Of a stretch of DNA of 64,000 bases, positions 20,040 to 28,876 are shown in pieces; within the stretch, counting starts at the first letter, position 1, and each line of letters starts with the position of its first letter. A program made the position numbers and the translations under genes. The notes below the pieces were generated by a model that searched no databases, was not told the DNA's origin, and saw nothing but the letters and a program-made list of their open reading frames with translations. The DNA is from Vibrio neonatus (lineage in GTDB: Bacteria > Pseudomonadota > Gammaproteobacteria > Enterobacterales > Vibrionaceae): NCBI RefSeq assembly GCF_024346975.1, contig NZ_AP024885.1, positions 62,001 to 126,000 of the forward strand. The letters run 5' to 3'.

Positions 20040-22844
20040 ATGGCAACTATCCCCGAAAATTCGCTGATACTCATTGATGGCTCTTCATACTTATATCGAG
20101 CATTCCATGCATACCCTGGCACCATGAGCAATGGTGAGCATCCAACCAATGCCGTTTATGGCGTAATGAATATGCTCAGAAGCATGATGCGTCAATTCTC
20201 TAGTGAGCGTATTGCGGTGATCTTTGATGCCAAAGGTAAGACATTCAGAGATGACATGTATCCAGAATACAAAGCGAATCGTCCACCAATGCCAGACGAT
20301 CTGCGATCTCAAATCGAACCTTTGCACAACATGATTAAAGCCATGGGCTTACCTTTGATCTCTATCACTGGGGTTGAGGCTGATGACGTGATCGGCACTT
20401 TATCTGCCGCAGCATCGAAAAAAGGCATGCCTGTGCTGATCAGTACTGGCGATAAAGATATGGCGCAGTTGGTGGATGAGAACGTTACCTTAATCAACAC
20501 CATGACCAATGTGGTATCCGATAGAGAAGGGGTGATTGAAAAGTTTGGTATTCCGCCTGAACTGATTATCGACTACCTCGCGTTGATGGGAGATAAGGTC
20601 GATAACATTCCAGGCGTGCCGGGTGTGGGTGATAAAACCGCGACTGCTCTTTTGCAAGGCATTGGTGGGCTTGATGATATTTACGCAAACCTTGATAGCA
20701 TTGCCGCGCTGGGCTTTCGCGGTTCAAAAACCATGGCTAAGAAATTACTCGAACATAAAGAGTCGGCTTATCTTTCTTATCGCTTAGCAACAATTAAGCT
20801 AGATGTAGAGTTAGAAGTGACTTTAGATGATTTAGTTAAAGCGACGCCTGATAAAGATTTATTGATTTCTCTATATGGAAAAATGGCGTTTAAATCTTGG
20901 TTAAATGAACTGTTAGAGGGTGGCACTGGTGTGGTTGAGGCTGATGAAAAATCAGGTCGAGCCGTTAGCGGTGCTGGGGCGAAAAAAGAGATTACGCCGA
21001 CCATTTCTGAGAAAGCCATTACGATTGATCGTAGTAAGTACCAAACTATATTGGATGAAGAGACCTTTAACACTTGGCTAGAGAAACTAAAACAAGCCGA
21101 TGTGTTTGCCTTTGATACGGAAACGGACAGCCTAGATTACATGGTGGCTAACCTTGTAGGCTTGTCCTTTGCCACTGAAGAGGGTGAAGCCGCTTATGTT
21201 CCTGTTGCTCATGATTATTTAGATGCACCCGCGCAACTTGAGCGCAGTTGGGTACTAGAGCAACTTAAGCCTCTACTTGAAGATCCTAAACAGGCAAAAG
21301 TGGGACAGAACCTAAAATACGATGCTTCGGTACTCGCTCGATACGATATCGACATGCAGGGTATTGCCTTTGATACCATGCTGGCGTCTTACGTGTACAA
21401 CAGTGTGGGCGGCAAGCATGACATGGATAGCTTGGCACTGCGATTTTTACAGCATCCATGCATCTCTTTTGAACAAATTGCCGGTAAAGGCAAAAAGCAG
21501 CTCACCTTCAACCAAATTGACTTAGCTGAAGCTTCACCGTATGCGGCAGAAGATGCCGATGTGACGTTACGACTGCACAATCATCTGAATGCATTTTTAG
21601 AACAGAATGAAAAACTTAACTCTGTTTATCAAGACATTGAAATTCCACTCATACCGGTACTTTCGCGCATTGAGCGTCGCGGGGTATTGATTGATGACAT
21701 GCTGCTAGGAACTCAATCACAAGAGATTGCCCAGCGTCTGGATGAGTTACAAGCCAAAGCATTTGAGTTGGCAGGTAAAGAATTTAACTTAAGCTCACCA
21801 AAACAGTTGCAAGGAATTCTATTTGAAGAGATGGGATTACCGGTTATCAAGAAAACACCTTCTGGCGCACCGTCAACCAATGAAGAAGTGTTGCAAGAGC
21901 TTGCCTTGGATTACCCACTGCCGAAACTGATTCTTGAGCATCGTGGTTTAGCGAAATTGAAGTCTACTTACACCGATAAGTTGCCGAAGATGATCAACCC
22001 AAGTACTGGACGTGTGCATACTTCTTATCATCAAGGCGTGACTGCAACCGGACGTTTGTCATCGACCGATCCAAACTTGCAGAATATCCCTATTCGTAAT
22101 GAAGAAGGACGTCGTATTCGTCAGGCATTTGTGGCTCCACACGGCTGGAAAATTCTGGCGGTCGATTACTCGCAAATTGAGCTGCGTATCATGGCTCACC
22201 TTTCCGGTGATAAAGCGTTATTGGAAGCCTTTAGAACAGGTAAAGACATCCACGCAGCGACCGCCGCCGAGATCTTGGGTGTCGATATTGAGCAAGTGAC
22301 TAGCGAGCAACGTCGCCGTGCTAAAGCGGTTAACTTTGGCCTTATCTATGGCATGAGTGCCTTCGGCTTAGCCAAGCAACTAGGCATTGCTCGTGGTGAA
22401 GCTCAACACTACATGGATACCTATTTTGAGCGTTACCCTGGCGTAATGCAGTACATGGAAGAAACTCGTAGCCAAGCAACGGAGCAGGGCTATGTTGAAA
22501 CCTTGTTTGGACGTCATCTATACCTGCCAGAGATTAACTCTCGTAACGGTATGCGTCGTAAAGCGGCCGAACGTGCGGCAATCAACGCACCGATGCAAGG
22601 CACGGCAGCAGATATCATCAAGAAAGCGATGCTGTTAGTTGATGAGTGGATTGAAAAACAACAAGGTGAACCTAAGGTTCGTATGTTAATGCAAGTACAC
22701 GATGAATTGGTTTTCGAGGTTCGTGAAGATGCATTACAAGAGATTGAAAGTAACATACAGAATTTAATGGAATCTGCGGCTAAATTGGATGTTCCACTAG
22801 TGGCTGATGCAGGTCATGGTGATAACTGGGATGAGGCACACTAG
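20040..22844 (+). CDS. polA: DNA polymerase I
   Basis: Replication and repair polymerase, 934 residues (E. coli 928). Order of domains: 5' nuclease (about 1-300; [61 protein letters not shown]), 3'-5' exonuclease (about 325-520; [14 protein letters not shown], with the catalytic D-x-E intact, so proofreading should be active), and polymerase (about 550-934; [16 protein letters not shown] motif [15 protein letters not shown] motif [11 protein letters not shown] motif C). The start ATG lacks a strong Shine-Dalgarno; weak translation is usual for polA. Confidence 0.97.
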   Translation: MATIPENSLILIDGSSYLYRAFHAYPGTMSNGEHPTNAVYGVMNMLRSMMRQFSSERIAVIFDAKGKTFRDDMYPEYKANRPPMPDDLRSQIEPLHNMIKAMGLPLISITGVEADDVIGTLSAAASKKGMPVLISTGDKDMAQLVDENVTLINTMTNVVSDREGVIEKFGIPPELIIDYLALMGDKVDNIPGVPGVGDKTATALLQGIGGLDDIYANLDSIAALGFRGSKTMAKKLLEHKESAYLSYRLATIKLDVELEVTLDDLVKATPDKDLLISLYGKMAFKSWLNELLEGGTGVVEADEKSGRAVSGAGAKKEITPTISEKAITIDRSKYQTILDEETFNTWLEKLKQADVFAFDTETDSLDYMVANLVGLSFATEEGEAAYVPVAHDYLDAPAQLERSWVLEQLKPLLEDPKQAKVGQNLKYDASVLARYDIDMQGIAFDTMLASYVYNSVGGKHDMDSLALRFLQHPCISFEQIAGKGKKQLTFNQIDLAEASPYAAEDADVTLRLHNHLNAFLEQNEKLNSVYQDIEIPLIPVLSRIERRGVLIDDMLLGTQSQEIAQRLDELQAKAFELAGKEFNLSSPKQLQGILFEEMGLPVIKKTPSGAPSTNEEVLQELALDYPLPKLILEHRGLAKLKSTYTDKLPKMINPSTGRVHTSYHQGVTATGRLSSTDPNLQNIPIRNEEGRRIRQAFVAPHGWKILAVDYSQIELRIMAHLSGDKALLEAFRTGKDIHAATAAEILGVDIEQVTSEQRRRAKAVNFGLIYGMSAFGLAKQLGIARGEAQHYMDTYFERYPGVMQYMEETRSQATEQGYVETLFGRHLYLPEINSRNGMRRKAAERAAINAPMQGTAADIIKKAMLLVDEWIEKQQGEPKVRMLMQVHDELVFEVREDALQEIESNIQNLMESAAKLDVPLVADAGHGDNWDEAH

Positions 22845-22984
22845 ACAATTATTGAAAACGAATAGGTTGTTAGTGAGAGGTGTATCACTTATACAGCCTA
22901 TAATCGTCTGTAATTTAAACAACAATAGGTTAGGTAGAATTTTTCAAAGGAAAGGTTTTTTTTGAAAAAAAACTACAAAAAGTG

Positions 22985-23013
22985 TTGGCATTTGTTCTCA
23001 GATCGGGTAGATT
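22985..23013 (+). promoter_or_regulatory. Promoter of the Spot 42 RNA gene
   Basis: TTGGCA (22985-22990) and TAGATT (23008-23013) are separated by 17 bp and lie 7 bp before the predicted first RNA base at 23021, a good sigma-70 arrangement. In E. coli this promoter is repressed by CRP-cAMP; I do not see an unambiguous CRP site here. Confidence 0.7.
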
Positions 23014-23020
23014 TATCTGT

Positions 23021-23129
23021 GTAGGGTACAGAGGTAAGATGTTCCATCTTTCAGACCTTTTGTTTCACGTTATTAGAATTTATATAAATTCATACGCCTC
23101 AGTCGGTATTTGACTGAGGCGTTTTTTAT
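23021..23129 (+). ncRNA. spf: Spot 42 small RNA
   Basis: Hfq-dependent sRNA that represses catabolic genes when glucose is present. The 5' part GTAGGGTACAGAGGTAAGAT is identical to E. coli Spot 42, and the following TTCCATCTTTCAGACCTTTT is nearly so. The 3' end is a terminator hairpin (CGCCTCAGTC / GACTGAGGCG) with TTTTTT. The middle (about 23065-23090) differs, as expected. It lies directly downstream of polA and upstream of engB, the conserved location. Confidence 0.96.
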
Positions 23130-23343
23130 TGCCCAAAAGAAACCAATAACCCTTGTCTGATAAGGGTTTAAGCCTCTCTTCTTGTATTAAATCCTGTTAA
23201 TCTTTCTGTTGCCTTACTTCGGCTGGTATTAAGTCTCTTTCTGTTTGTATTGATCTTACAAAGTGTTGAAAAATAATAAAATCAGCATTTTTATGTTACA
23301 AACAGCGCAAATTACTCAATAAGTATTCTGTAATTTAGAAACA

Positions 23344-23374
23344 AAAAAACGCGACCCAAACTGTGGGTCGCGTT
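23344..23374 (-). terminator. Rho-independent terminator after engB
   Basis: On the minus strand CGCGACCCAcagttTGGGTCGCG is followed by TTTTTTTGT. It lies 32 bp after the engB stop. Confidence 0.88.
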
Positions 23375-23405
23375 GTTGTCTTTCTAAAGCTATTGCGTGA
23401 TGGCG

Positions 23406-24071
23406 TTATTCTTGTTCTGGGGCGCTTTGCTCATCATCTTGTTCAAGCTCTGCAAAAGCAGGTGCAAACCAGCTATCTAATCGAGCTCGTAATTGTTCGA
23501 CACCAAGACCTTTCAGAGATGAGAATACTTCAACGTTAACATCACCACCGAAACCAATCGCATCTTGGCGGATTTTAAGTAATGTTGCTTTGCGAGCGCC
23601 ACTTTTTAGCTTGTCAGCTTTAGTTAACAGCACTTGTACTGGAATACCTGAATCAACGGCCCAAAAGATCATTTGTTGATCAAGATCTTTCATTGGATGA
23701 CGAATATCCATCAATACTACTAGGCCCTTTAAACATTGGCGCTTTTGTAGGTATTCACCCAAGCTTTTTTGCCATTTCTTTTTCAGTTCTAGAGGAACTT
23801 GGGCAAAACCATATCCAGGTAAATCAACAATGTGGCAGTTTTCATCCACTTTAAATAAGTTGATTAGCTGCGTACGACCCGGGGTTTTACTGGTTTTTGC
23901 AAGTGCGCGTTGATTAGTTAGGCGATTGAGCGCACTAGATTTTCCCGCATTAGAACGACCTGCAAATGCGATTTCGATGCCTTCATCTTCAGGAAGGTGA
24001 CGAATATCTGGGGCACTCGTTATAAAATGGGTATTTTGGTAATGAATTTTTGCGCTCACTGTTAACTCCAT
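23406..24071 (-). CDS. engB: Ribosome-biogenesis GTPase EngB/YihA
   Basis: Essential TrmE-Era-EngA-EngB-Septin-like GTPase acting in 50S assembly. It has 221 residues with G1 [14 protein letters not shown]2 [10 protein letters not shown]3 [10 protein letters not shown]4 LLTKADKL and G5 FSSLKGLG. A short acidic tail ([14 protein letters not shown]) follows. It sits between spf and cytochrome c4, divergent from the latter, matching vibrio and E. coli order. Confidence 0.96.
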   Translation of the reverse strand: MELTVSAKIHYQNTHFITSAPDIRHLPEDEGIEIAFAGRSNAGKSSALNRLTNQRALAKTSKTPGRTQLINLFKVDENCHIVDLPGYGFAQVPLELKKKWQKSLGEYLQKRQCLKGLVVLMDIRHPMKDLDQQMIFWAVDSGIPVQVLLTKADKLKSGARKATLLKIRQDAIGFGGDVNVEVFSSLKGLGVEQLRARLDSWFAPAFAELEQDDEQSAPEQE

Positions 24072-24271
24072 CGCGACTTTGTGTAGTCGACTGATTACTT
24101 TTTTGTGAATTTGTGTAAAATAACCGTGTTCGGCATTAGTTCGCCTATTCTAGCACGACAAAAGGCGACACCTATGGCTTGTTCATCTTTTCGGGTACTT
24201 TTATTCAATCTAGAACATAAAAACTGAGCATACCTTAGCCACGGAAGCTCAAATTATTATAATGGAATGTC

Positions 24272-24889
24272 ATGAAGAAATTAGCGCTAATAGTAACTCT
24301 TTTTGCTAGCTGCTCAGTATGGGCTGCAGGTAGCATAGAAGCAGGTAAGCAAAAATCAGCAACATGTGCGGCGTGTCACGGTGCTGATGGAAACAGTCCT
24401 GTTGCTCTTTATCCTAAATTGGCTGGCCAACATGAAGGCTACCTTACCAAGCAGCTTAAAGATTTTAAGTTGGGTGCAACCAGTGGCGGTAAGCAAGGTC
24501 GTTACGATCCCGCGATGAGTGCCATGGCAATCCCTCTATCAGAACAAGATATGGCTGATATATCAGCTTACTATGCTTCTTTACCAATATCTGAGAATAG
24601 CACTCCGGAAGATGTTGTGGAGCAAGGGCAAGAATTATACTTAGCGGGCAATGCTGAGCGCGGAATTACTGCTTGTGTGGCGTGTCACGGCCCAAGAGGT
24701 AATGGTACTAGCTTATCGGGTTTCCCGAAGATATCTGGACAGCATGCTGACTATATTAAGTTGCAGTTACAAAAGTTTGCGTCGATGGATCGTAATAACG
24801 ACCTTAATGAAATGATGCACGATGTCTCTAAAAAGCTGACTGAAGAAGAAATTGACGTATTGTCTAAATATGTGGGTGGCCTTCACTAA
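24272..24889 (+). CDS. Dihaem cytochrome c4
   Basis: Periplasmic electron-transfer protein. It has 205 residues with an Sec signal peptide (MKKLALIVTLFASCSVWAA, cleavage about 19/20) and two cytochrome c lobes, each with a CxxCH haem site: CAACH (Cys32-His36) and CVACH (Cys135-His139). Distal Met ligands are likely in DPAMSAMA and MMHDVSKKL. Haem-lyase dependent maturation is required. It is commonly found next to engB in this group. Confidence 0.93.
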   Translation: MKKLALIVTLFASCSVWAAGSIEAGKQKSATCAACHGADGNSPVALYPKLAGQHEGYLTKQLKDFKLGATSGGKQGRYDPAMSAMAIPLSEQDMADISAYYASLPISENSTPEDVVEQGQELYLAGNAERGITACVACHGPRGNGTSLSGFPKISGQHADYIKLQLQKFASMDRNNDLNEMMHDVSKKLTEEEIDVLSKYVGGLH

Positions 24890-24935
24890 TATTGCTTATT
24901 AATAGCACTTTTTACTAACAGCATTTTTCCCCAAT

Positions 24936-24966
24936 CACATAGAGGCTCGCACAGAGTCTCTATGTC
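24936..24966 (+). terminator. Hairpin downstream of the cytochrome c4 gene
   Basis: ACATAGAGGCTC and GAGTCTCTATGT pair with one mismatch over a 5-nt loop. There is no T-run, so it may be a processing or stability hairpin rather than an intrinsic terminator. Confidence 0.4.
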
Positions 24967-25116
24967 TCACAACCCCTATAATCCGGCCATTTCCGATAGC
25001 TAGCTCACAGAATTCAAGCAACAGTTAACTTTATGTCATGACGGTTATAACTATATTTAACCTATTGAAAAATAAACATTATCAATCTAATTTGTTGAAA
25101 GTGTGATCCATTCGTA

Positions 25117-25144
25117 TTGTTTAGTAATTGCACATTTTTATATC
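25117..25144 (+). promoter_or_regulatory. Likely promoter of the Csr-type RNA
   Basis: TTGTTT (25117-25122) and TATATC (25139-25144) are 16 bp apart, just before the first GGA-bearing hairpin. A GacA/UvrY/VarA site was looked for and not clearly found. Confidence 0.45.
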
Positions 25145-25150
25145 AGTAGT

Positions 25151-25428
25151 AGAGTAGTGTCAGTCGAAGGATGTGATGATTGAAATTTTCAATCTTACTC
25201 AGGAAGAGTAAAGGAAAGCACCGCCTTGGGCGACTTTGGGTAAACAACGGATGGTTTTTTTTCTCATGTTGAGGACCCTGATAGGAATGGCTTAGGATTA
25301 GCCCAGCAAATGGATATTTGCTACGGATTTTAAAAATCATCAGGACGATGAATAACAAAATTTTGGCACGGAAAGCATTAATAACAAATGGAATTTTGCG
25401 AGCGATAGGGCAACCTATCGCTTTTTTA
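25151..25428 (+). ncRNA. CsrB/CsrC-family CsrA-sequestering RNA
   Basis: This 730-bp gene-free gap contains no credible ORF but many GGA motifs presented in hairpin loops. Clear cases are TTACTC-AGGAA-GAGTAA (25195-25211), GGCTTAGGATTAGCC (25289-25303), AGCAAAT-GGAT-ATTTGCT (25305-25322) and TCATC-AGGAC-GATGA (25337-25351); further GGA copies are in AGGATG, AAGGAAAG, ACGGATGG, GAGGACC, TAGGAATGG, CACGGAAAG and AATGGAAT. It ends in a strong terminator GCGATAGG-GCAA-CCTATCGC-TTTTTT (25402-25427). This is the architecture of RNAs that titrate CsrA, and the place (between engB and yihI) is where E. coli keeps csrC. The exact 5' end is estimated. Confidence 0.85.
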
Positions 25429-25619
25429 TTTTCTAAGCATTGTTAACAGCCAACCTCTACTATGAGTATAAAGACTGGCTGAGAGTAACCTCGTACTGTT
25501 TTGATGTTGGCGTCTATTTCCTTTGCAAATAGAAAAAATCCACGAAATTGCAGATTTTTTCTACACTCTTTCTTCATATTTTGGTAAGTTGCGCCTCTTA
25601 CGCTAAATAGGCATCTTGA

Positions 25620-26270
25620 ATGTTAGATTGTCCACTTTGTCATCATGATGACATCCAATTTTATTGGGAAGATAAGCGCAGGCAATATCTGCAATGCCAG
25701 CGCTGTGAGCTAGTATTTGTTGACCCCAATCAGAGATTAGATTCAAGCCAAGAAAAGGCGCATTATGATCTACATAAAAACGACCCTTCTGATGCAGGTT
25801 ATCGCAGATTTTTGTCTAGAGTTCAGAAACCACTTGTTGAGCGAATAGGCTCCCATAAGCAAGGGTTAGACTTTGGCTGTGGCCCAGGCCCAACATTATC
25901 TTTGATGATGGAAGAGGCAGGTCATCATGTAGACTTGTATGATCTCTACTACTATCCAGATAGCAGTGTACTGAATAAGCGCTATGACTTTATCACCGCG
26001 ACTGAGGTGATTGAGCACTTATATAAGCCCGACGAGGTTTGGGCGCAGTGGATAGACATGTTAAAACCGGGCGCTTGGCTGGGTTTGATGACCAAAATGG
26101 TGCGCGGAGTTGAAGCCTTCGCCACTTGGCATTACAAGAATGACCACACACATGTTGTGTTTTTTAGCAGAAGTACTTTTGAGTTTTTAGCTGTCCGCGA
26201 CAAGCTAGAGCTAGAGTTTATTGAAAACGACGTAATTTTATTGAGGAAGTCGAGCAATGAGTCGACATAA
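25620..26270 (+). CDS. Zinc-ribbon class I SAM-dependent methyltransferase
   Basis: It has 216 residues. The N-terminus is a zinc ribbon (CPLCHHDDIQ...CQRCELVF: Cys4, Cys7, Cys26, Cys29 approximately) and the rest a Rossmann methyltransferase: GLDFGCGPGPTLSLMMEEAGHHVDLYDLYY is motif I and TATEVIEHLYKPDEVWAQWIDMLKPGAWLGLMTKM the motif II-III region. Such methyltransferases usually act on small molecules or sugars; the substrate is not known. It overlaps yihI by 14 bp and is probably co-transcribed. Confidence 0.85.
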   Translation: MLDCPLCHHDDIQFYWEDKRRQYLQCQRCELVFVDPNQRLDSSQEKAHYDLHKNDPSDAGYRRFLSRVQKPLVERIGSHKQGLDFGCGPGPTLSLMMEEAGHHVDLYDLYYYPDSSVLNKRYDFITATEVIEHLYKPDEVWAQWIDMLKPGAWLGLMTKMVRGVEAFATWHYKNDHTHVVFFSRSTFEFLAVRDKLELEFIENDVILLRKSSNEST

Positions 26271-26805
26271 GAAATCGAGAAAGCCAGGTTCAGCCGGTGA
26301 AGTAGAACAAGCGGTAACTCGCAACCGATCAGCATCAGATGTTGAAGGACGTTTACGCAAGAAGCTGAAAAAGCGCAAAGGCCAAAAAGCCGGTAACCGC
26401 CACTCGGTAGAAAATGAATCAAAAGACAGCTTGGGCCGCGCTAAACGCGATCCGCGCCTTGGTTCTAAGAAAAAGATCCCACTAATTGTAGAGCCTACAG
26501 TTAAACCAACTAAGCAACAGCGTAAATACTCAGCTGAGCAAGAGTTGGATGCGCTAGAAAATGATGCACAATTGAATGTATTACTTGAGCGTATCGAGAG
26601 CGGTGAATCTCTAGGTGGTGGTTTACAAGCTTATGTTGATCAGAAGCTGGATCGTATCGAAGTGCTAATGAACCAATTGGGCTTATTAGAACCAGAAGAC
26701 GAAATCGAAGTACCAGTTGAACCGACTAAGAGCAAGAAACCGCGCACAGAAGATGAGCTACTGGCATCATTTGAAGAGCTAGATTTAGGCGATTTCAAGG
26801 ACTAA
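26257..26805 (+). CDS. yihI: YihI, Der GTPase-activating protein
   Basis: Stimulates GTP hydrolysis by Der (EngA), a 50S assembly factor. It has 182 residues: a very basic N-terminal tail (MSRHKKSRKPGSAGEVEQAVTR ... RLRKKLKKRKGQKAGNRHS) and an acidic C-terminal half (LDALENDAQLNVLLERIESGESL ... QLGLLEPEDEIEVP). The RLRKKLKKRKG and LGSKKKIPLIVE segments are family hallmarks. The engB-yihI-hemN order matches E. coli. Confidence 0.92.
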   Translation: MSRHKKSRKPGSAGEVEQAVTRNRSASDVEGRLRKKLKKRKGQKAGNRHSVENESKDSLGRAKRDPRLGSKKKIPLIVEPTVKPTKQQRKYSAEQELDALENDAQLNVLLERIESGESLGGGLQAYVDQKLDRIEVLMNQLGLLEPEDEIEVPVEPTKSKKPRTEDELLASFEELDLGDFKD

Positions 26806-26811
26806 CAATCA

Positions 26812-27300
26812 ATGGATATGGCTGTGTTGGCTTCTATCGGAGCTATCATCATCCTTGGATTAGCTGCTTACGCTGCTTATTTACTGATAAAACTAAATAA
26901 GCAGAAGCAACTGATTCAGCAGCACCAAGCTTTGGCTATTGCCAAGCGTAATGCGAAGATTTTTGAGAGTGTTGATACCTTGTGCCTCGCAGGCATACAG
27001 GGTCAATGCGATCTCTCTGAGCTGAGTATTCGTTTGTGCAACATTTTGGACTATGTTCAGGGTGAGCAGCGCATCGATGTGGCAACGCGTTATCCCGCGC
27101 TGAGTGAGCTGTTTCAGGTAGTGAAAGATATGGCTCGCGGTGATGATCGCCAACAACTGGCTAAGCAAGAGCGCATGCAACAAAACTTAGCTCGTCATAA
27201 AGCGGAAACTCGTTTGAACGATGCCATTATTGCAGAGTTGAAAGATTTGCAAGGCCGAGTGGCTCCACTCAATCAACAGATTTCAGTTCAAATGAAATAG
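26812..27300 (+). CDS. DUF2489-family membrane-anchored protein
   Basis: It has 162 residues. One N-terminal transmembrane helix (AVLASIGAIIILGLAAYAAYLLIKL) is followed by a cytoplasmic helical domain (QHQALAIAKRNAKIFESVDTLCLAGIQGQCDLSELSIRLCNILDYV...). This matches DUF2489 proteins that lie between yihI and hemN in vibrios and related bacteria. Function unknown. It starts 6 bp after yihI. Confidence 0.82.
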   Translation: MDMAVLASIGAIIILGLAAYAAYLLIKLNKQKQLIQQHQALAIAKRNAKIFESVDTLCLAGIQGQCDLSELSIRLCNILDYVQGEQRIDVATRYPALSELFQVVKDMARGDDRQQLAKQERMQQNLARHKAETRLNDAIIAELKDLQGRVAPLNQQISVQMK

Positions 27301-27431
27301 CATCTATTATTGGCGTGATCTAGCTATCAAATATTGATCGCTCTCTATGATATTTTTTGGTTATAAAAAATGCCTCTTTATAGCTGTGGCACAATAACCC
27401 CCCCTTTCTTAGTTGTTCTTAGGATATTAAT

Positions 27432-28805
27432 ATGTCTAGCCGACAAATTATCTGGGATCAGAGTGTATTGGATAAATACAATTACTCTGGACCTCGTTAC
27501 ACCTCTTACCCAACGGCCGTGGAATTTCACGAAGCATTTACTGTTGCTGAGCTAGACATTGCTTATATGCAATATCCAGAACGACCTTTATCTCTGTATA
27601 TTCATATCCCATTTTGTCACAAGCTTTGCTACTACTGTGGCTGTAATAAAGTGATTACTCGCCATCAAGAAAAAGCCGATGATTATTTGGATGTACTTGA
27701 GTTTGAAATTCGCCAACGTGCCGCTTTGCTGTCGCAACGTAAAGTAAACCAATTGCACTTTGGCGGAGGCACTCCAACCTTCTTAACTAAGCCGCAAATT
27801 ACTCGTCTAATGGCGGTGATTTATGAAGAATTTAACTTTAATGCTGACGCCGAAATTAGTATTGAAGTTGACCCGCGTGAGATAGAGCTAGATATGCTGG
27901 ATCATTTGCGTGACAGTGGCTTTAACCGTTTAAGTATTGGTGTGCAGGACTTCAATAAAGAAGTGCAAAAAGTGGTTAACCGTGAGCAAGATGAAGAGTT
28001 CATTTTTGCTATGGTGGCGCGAGCAAAAGAGCTAGGTTTCCGCTCAACTAACTTAGATCTTATCTATGGCTTGCCGCTACAGACCGCTACATCTTTTGCG
28101 GAAACAATGCGCCAAGTATTAACTATGCGTCCGGGTCGTTTGTCAGTCTTTAATTATGCGCACATGCCACAACTGTTTGCGGCGCAACGCAAAATCAAAG
28201 AAGAAGATCTTCCGGTGGCTTCTGAGCGTATGTCGATTTTGCAACAAACCATTGAGACACTGACTTCTGAAGGCTACCAATTCATTGGTATGGATCACTT
28301 TGCCCTTCCAGAAGACGAACTAGCGATTGCCCAGCGCAATGGTGAGCTACACCGAAACTTCCAAGGTTATACCACCCAAGGTGATTGTGACTTAATTGGT
28401 TTTGGGGTGTCGGCCATCTCTATGGTGGGCGATACTTATGCGCAGAACCAAAAAGAGTTGAAGCTGTATTACGCACAAATGGAAGAGAAGCGTCATGCCT
28501 TATGGAAAGGGGTTTCTTTAGACAGCGATGATCTGATCCGCCGTGAAGTTATCAAGCAATTGATCTGTAATTTCACTTTGAACAAGAGCGAGATTGAACA
28601 ACAGTTTGGGCTTACTTTCGATAAGTATTTTGATGAAGACTTAGGCTTGCTACAAACCTTCGTGACTGACGGTTTGGTGGAAGTGTCTGACTCTGAAATT
28701 CATGTGAATTTACGCGGTCGTTTGCTGATTCGAAATATCTGTATGTGTTTTGATAAATACTTCAGAGCGAAGGCGCGTCAGCAACAGTTCTCACGCGTAA
28801 TCTAA
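27432..28805 (+). CDS. hemN: Oxygen-independent coproporphyrinogen III dehydrogenase
   Basis: Radical SAM enzyme converting coproporphyrinogen III to protoporphyrinogen IX without oxygen. It has 457 residues. The 4Fe-4S cluster motif CHKLCYYC (Cys62, Cys66, Cys69) is followed by Gly-Cys as in true HemN, unlike HemW. HFGGGTPTFLT, IEVDPREIELDML, NRLSIGVQDFN and LDLIYGLPLQT are conserved. The C-terminal domain (VSLDSDDLIRREVIKQLICNF) is the HemN-type trip-wire region. A second tetrapyrrole gene besides hemB in this window. Confidence 0.96.
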   Translation: MSSRQIIWDQSVLDKYNYSGPRYTSYPTAVEFHEAFTVAELDIAYMQYPERPLSLYIHIPFCHKLCYYCGCNKVITRHQEKADDYLDVLEFEIRQRAALLSQRKVNQLHFGGGTPTFLTKPQITRLMAVIYEEFNFNADAEISIEVDPREIELDMLDHLRDSGFNRLSIGVQDFNKEVQKVVNREQDEEFIFAMVARAKELGFRSTNLDLIYGLPLQTATSFAETMRQVLTMRPGRLSVFNYAHMPQLFAAQRKIKEEDLPVASERMSILQQTIETLTSEGYQFIGMDHFALPEDELAIAQRNGELHRNFQGYTTQGDCDLIGFGVSAISMVGDTYAQNQKELKLYYAQMEEKRHALWKGVSLDSDDLIRREVIKQLICNFTLNKSEIEQQFGLTFDKYFDEDLGLLQTFVTDGLVEVSDSEIHVNLRGRLLIRNICMCFDKYFRAKARQQQFSRVI

Positions 28806-28836
28806 TTCGTTAATTCTAATCTATTCATTACAAAAA

Positions 28837-28867
28837 AATCAGGGTAAGAAGCCTTCTTACCCTGATT
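28837..28867. terminator. Bidirectional terminator between hemN and the gtr cassette
   Basis: AATCAGGGTAAGAA and TTCTTACCCTGATT make a perfect 14-bp stem with a 3-nt loop. Seven A's on the left give a T-run when read on the minus strand, so it chiefly terminates the gtr cassette and also serves hemN. Confidence 0.88.
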
Positions 28868-28876
28868 GATTGCATG

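Noticed and set aside
25143..25358. Minus-strand ORF of 71 residues
   Set aside because: It lies wholly within the Csr-type RNA, has no family resemblance or ribosome-binding site, and the plus-strand hairpins explain the region.
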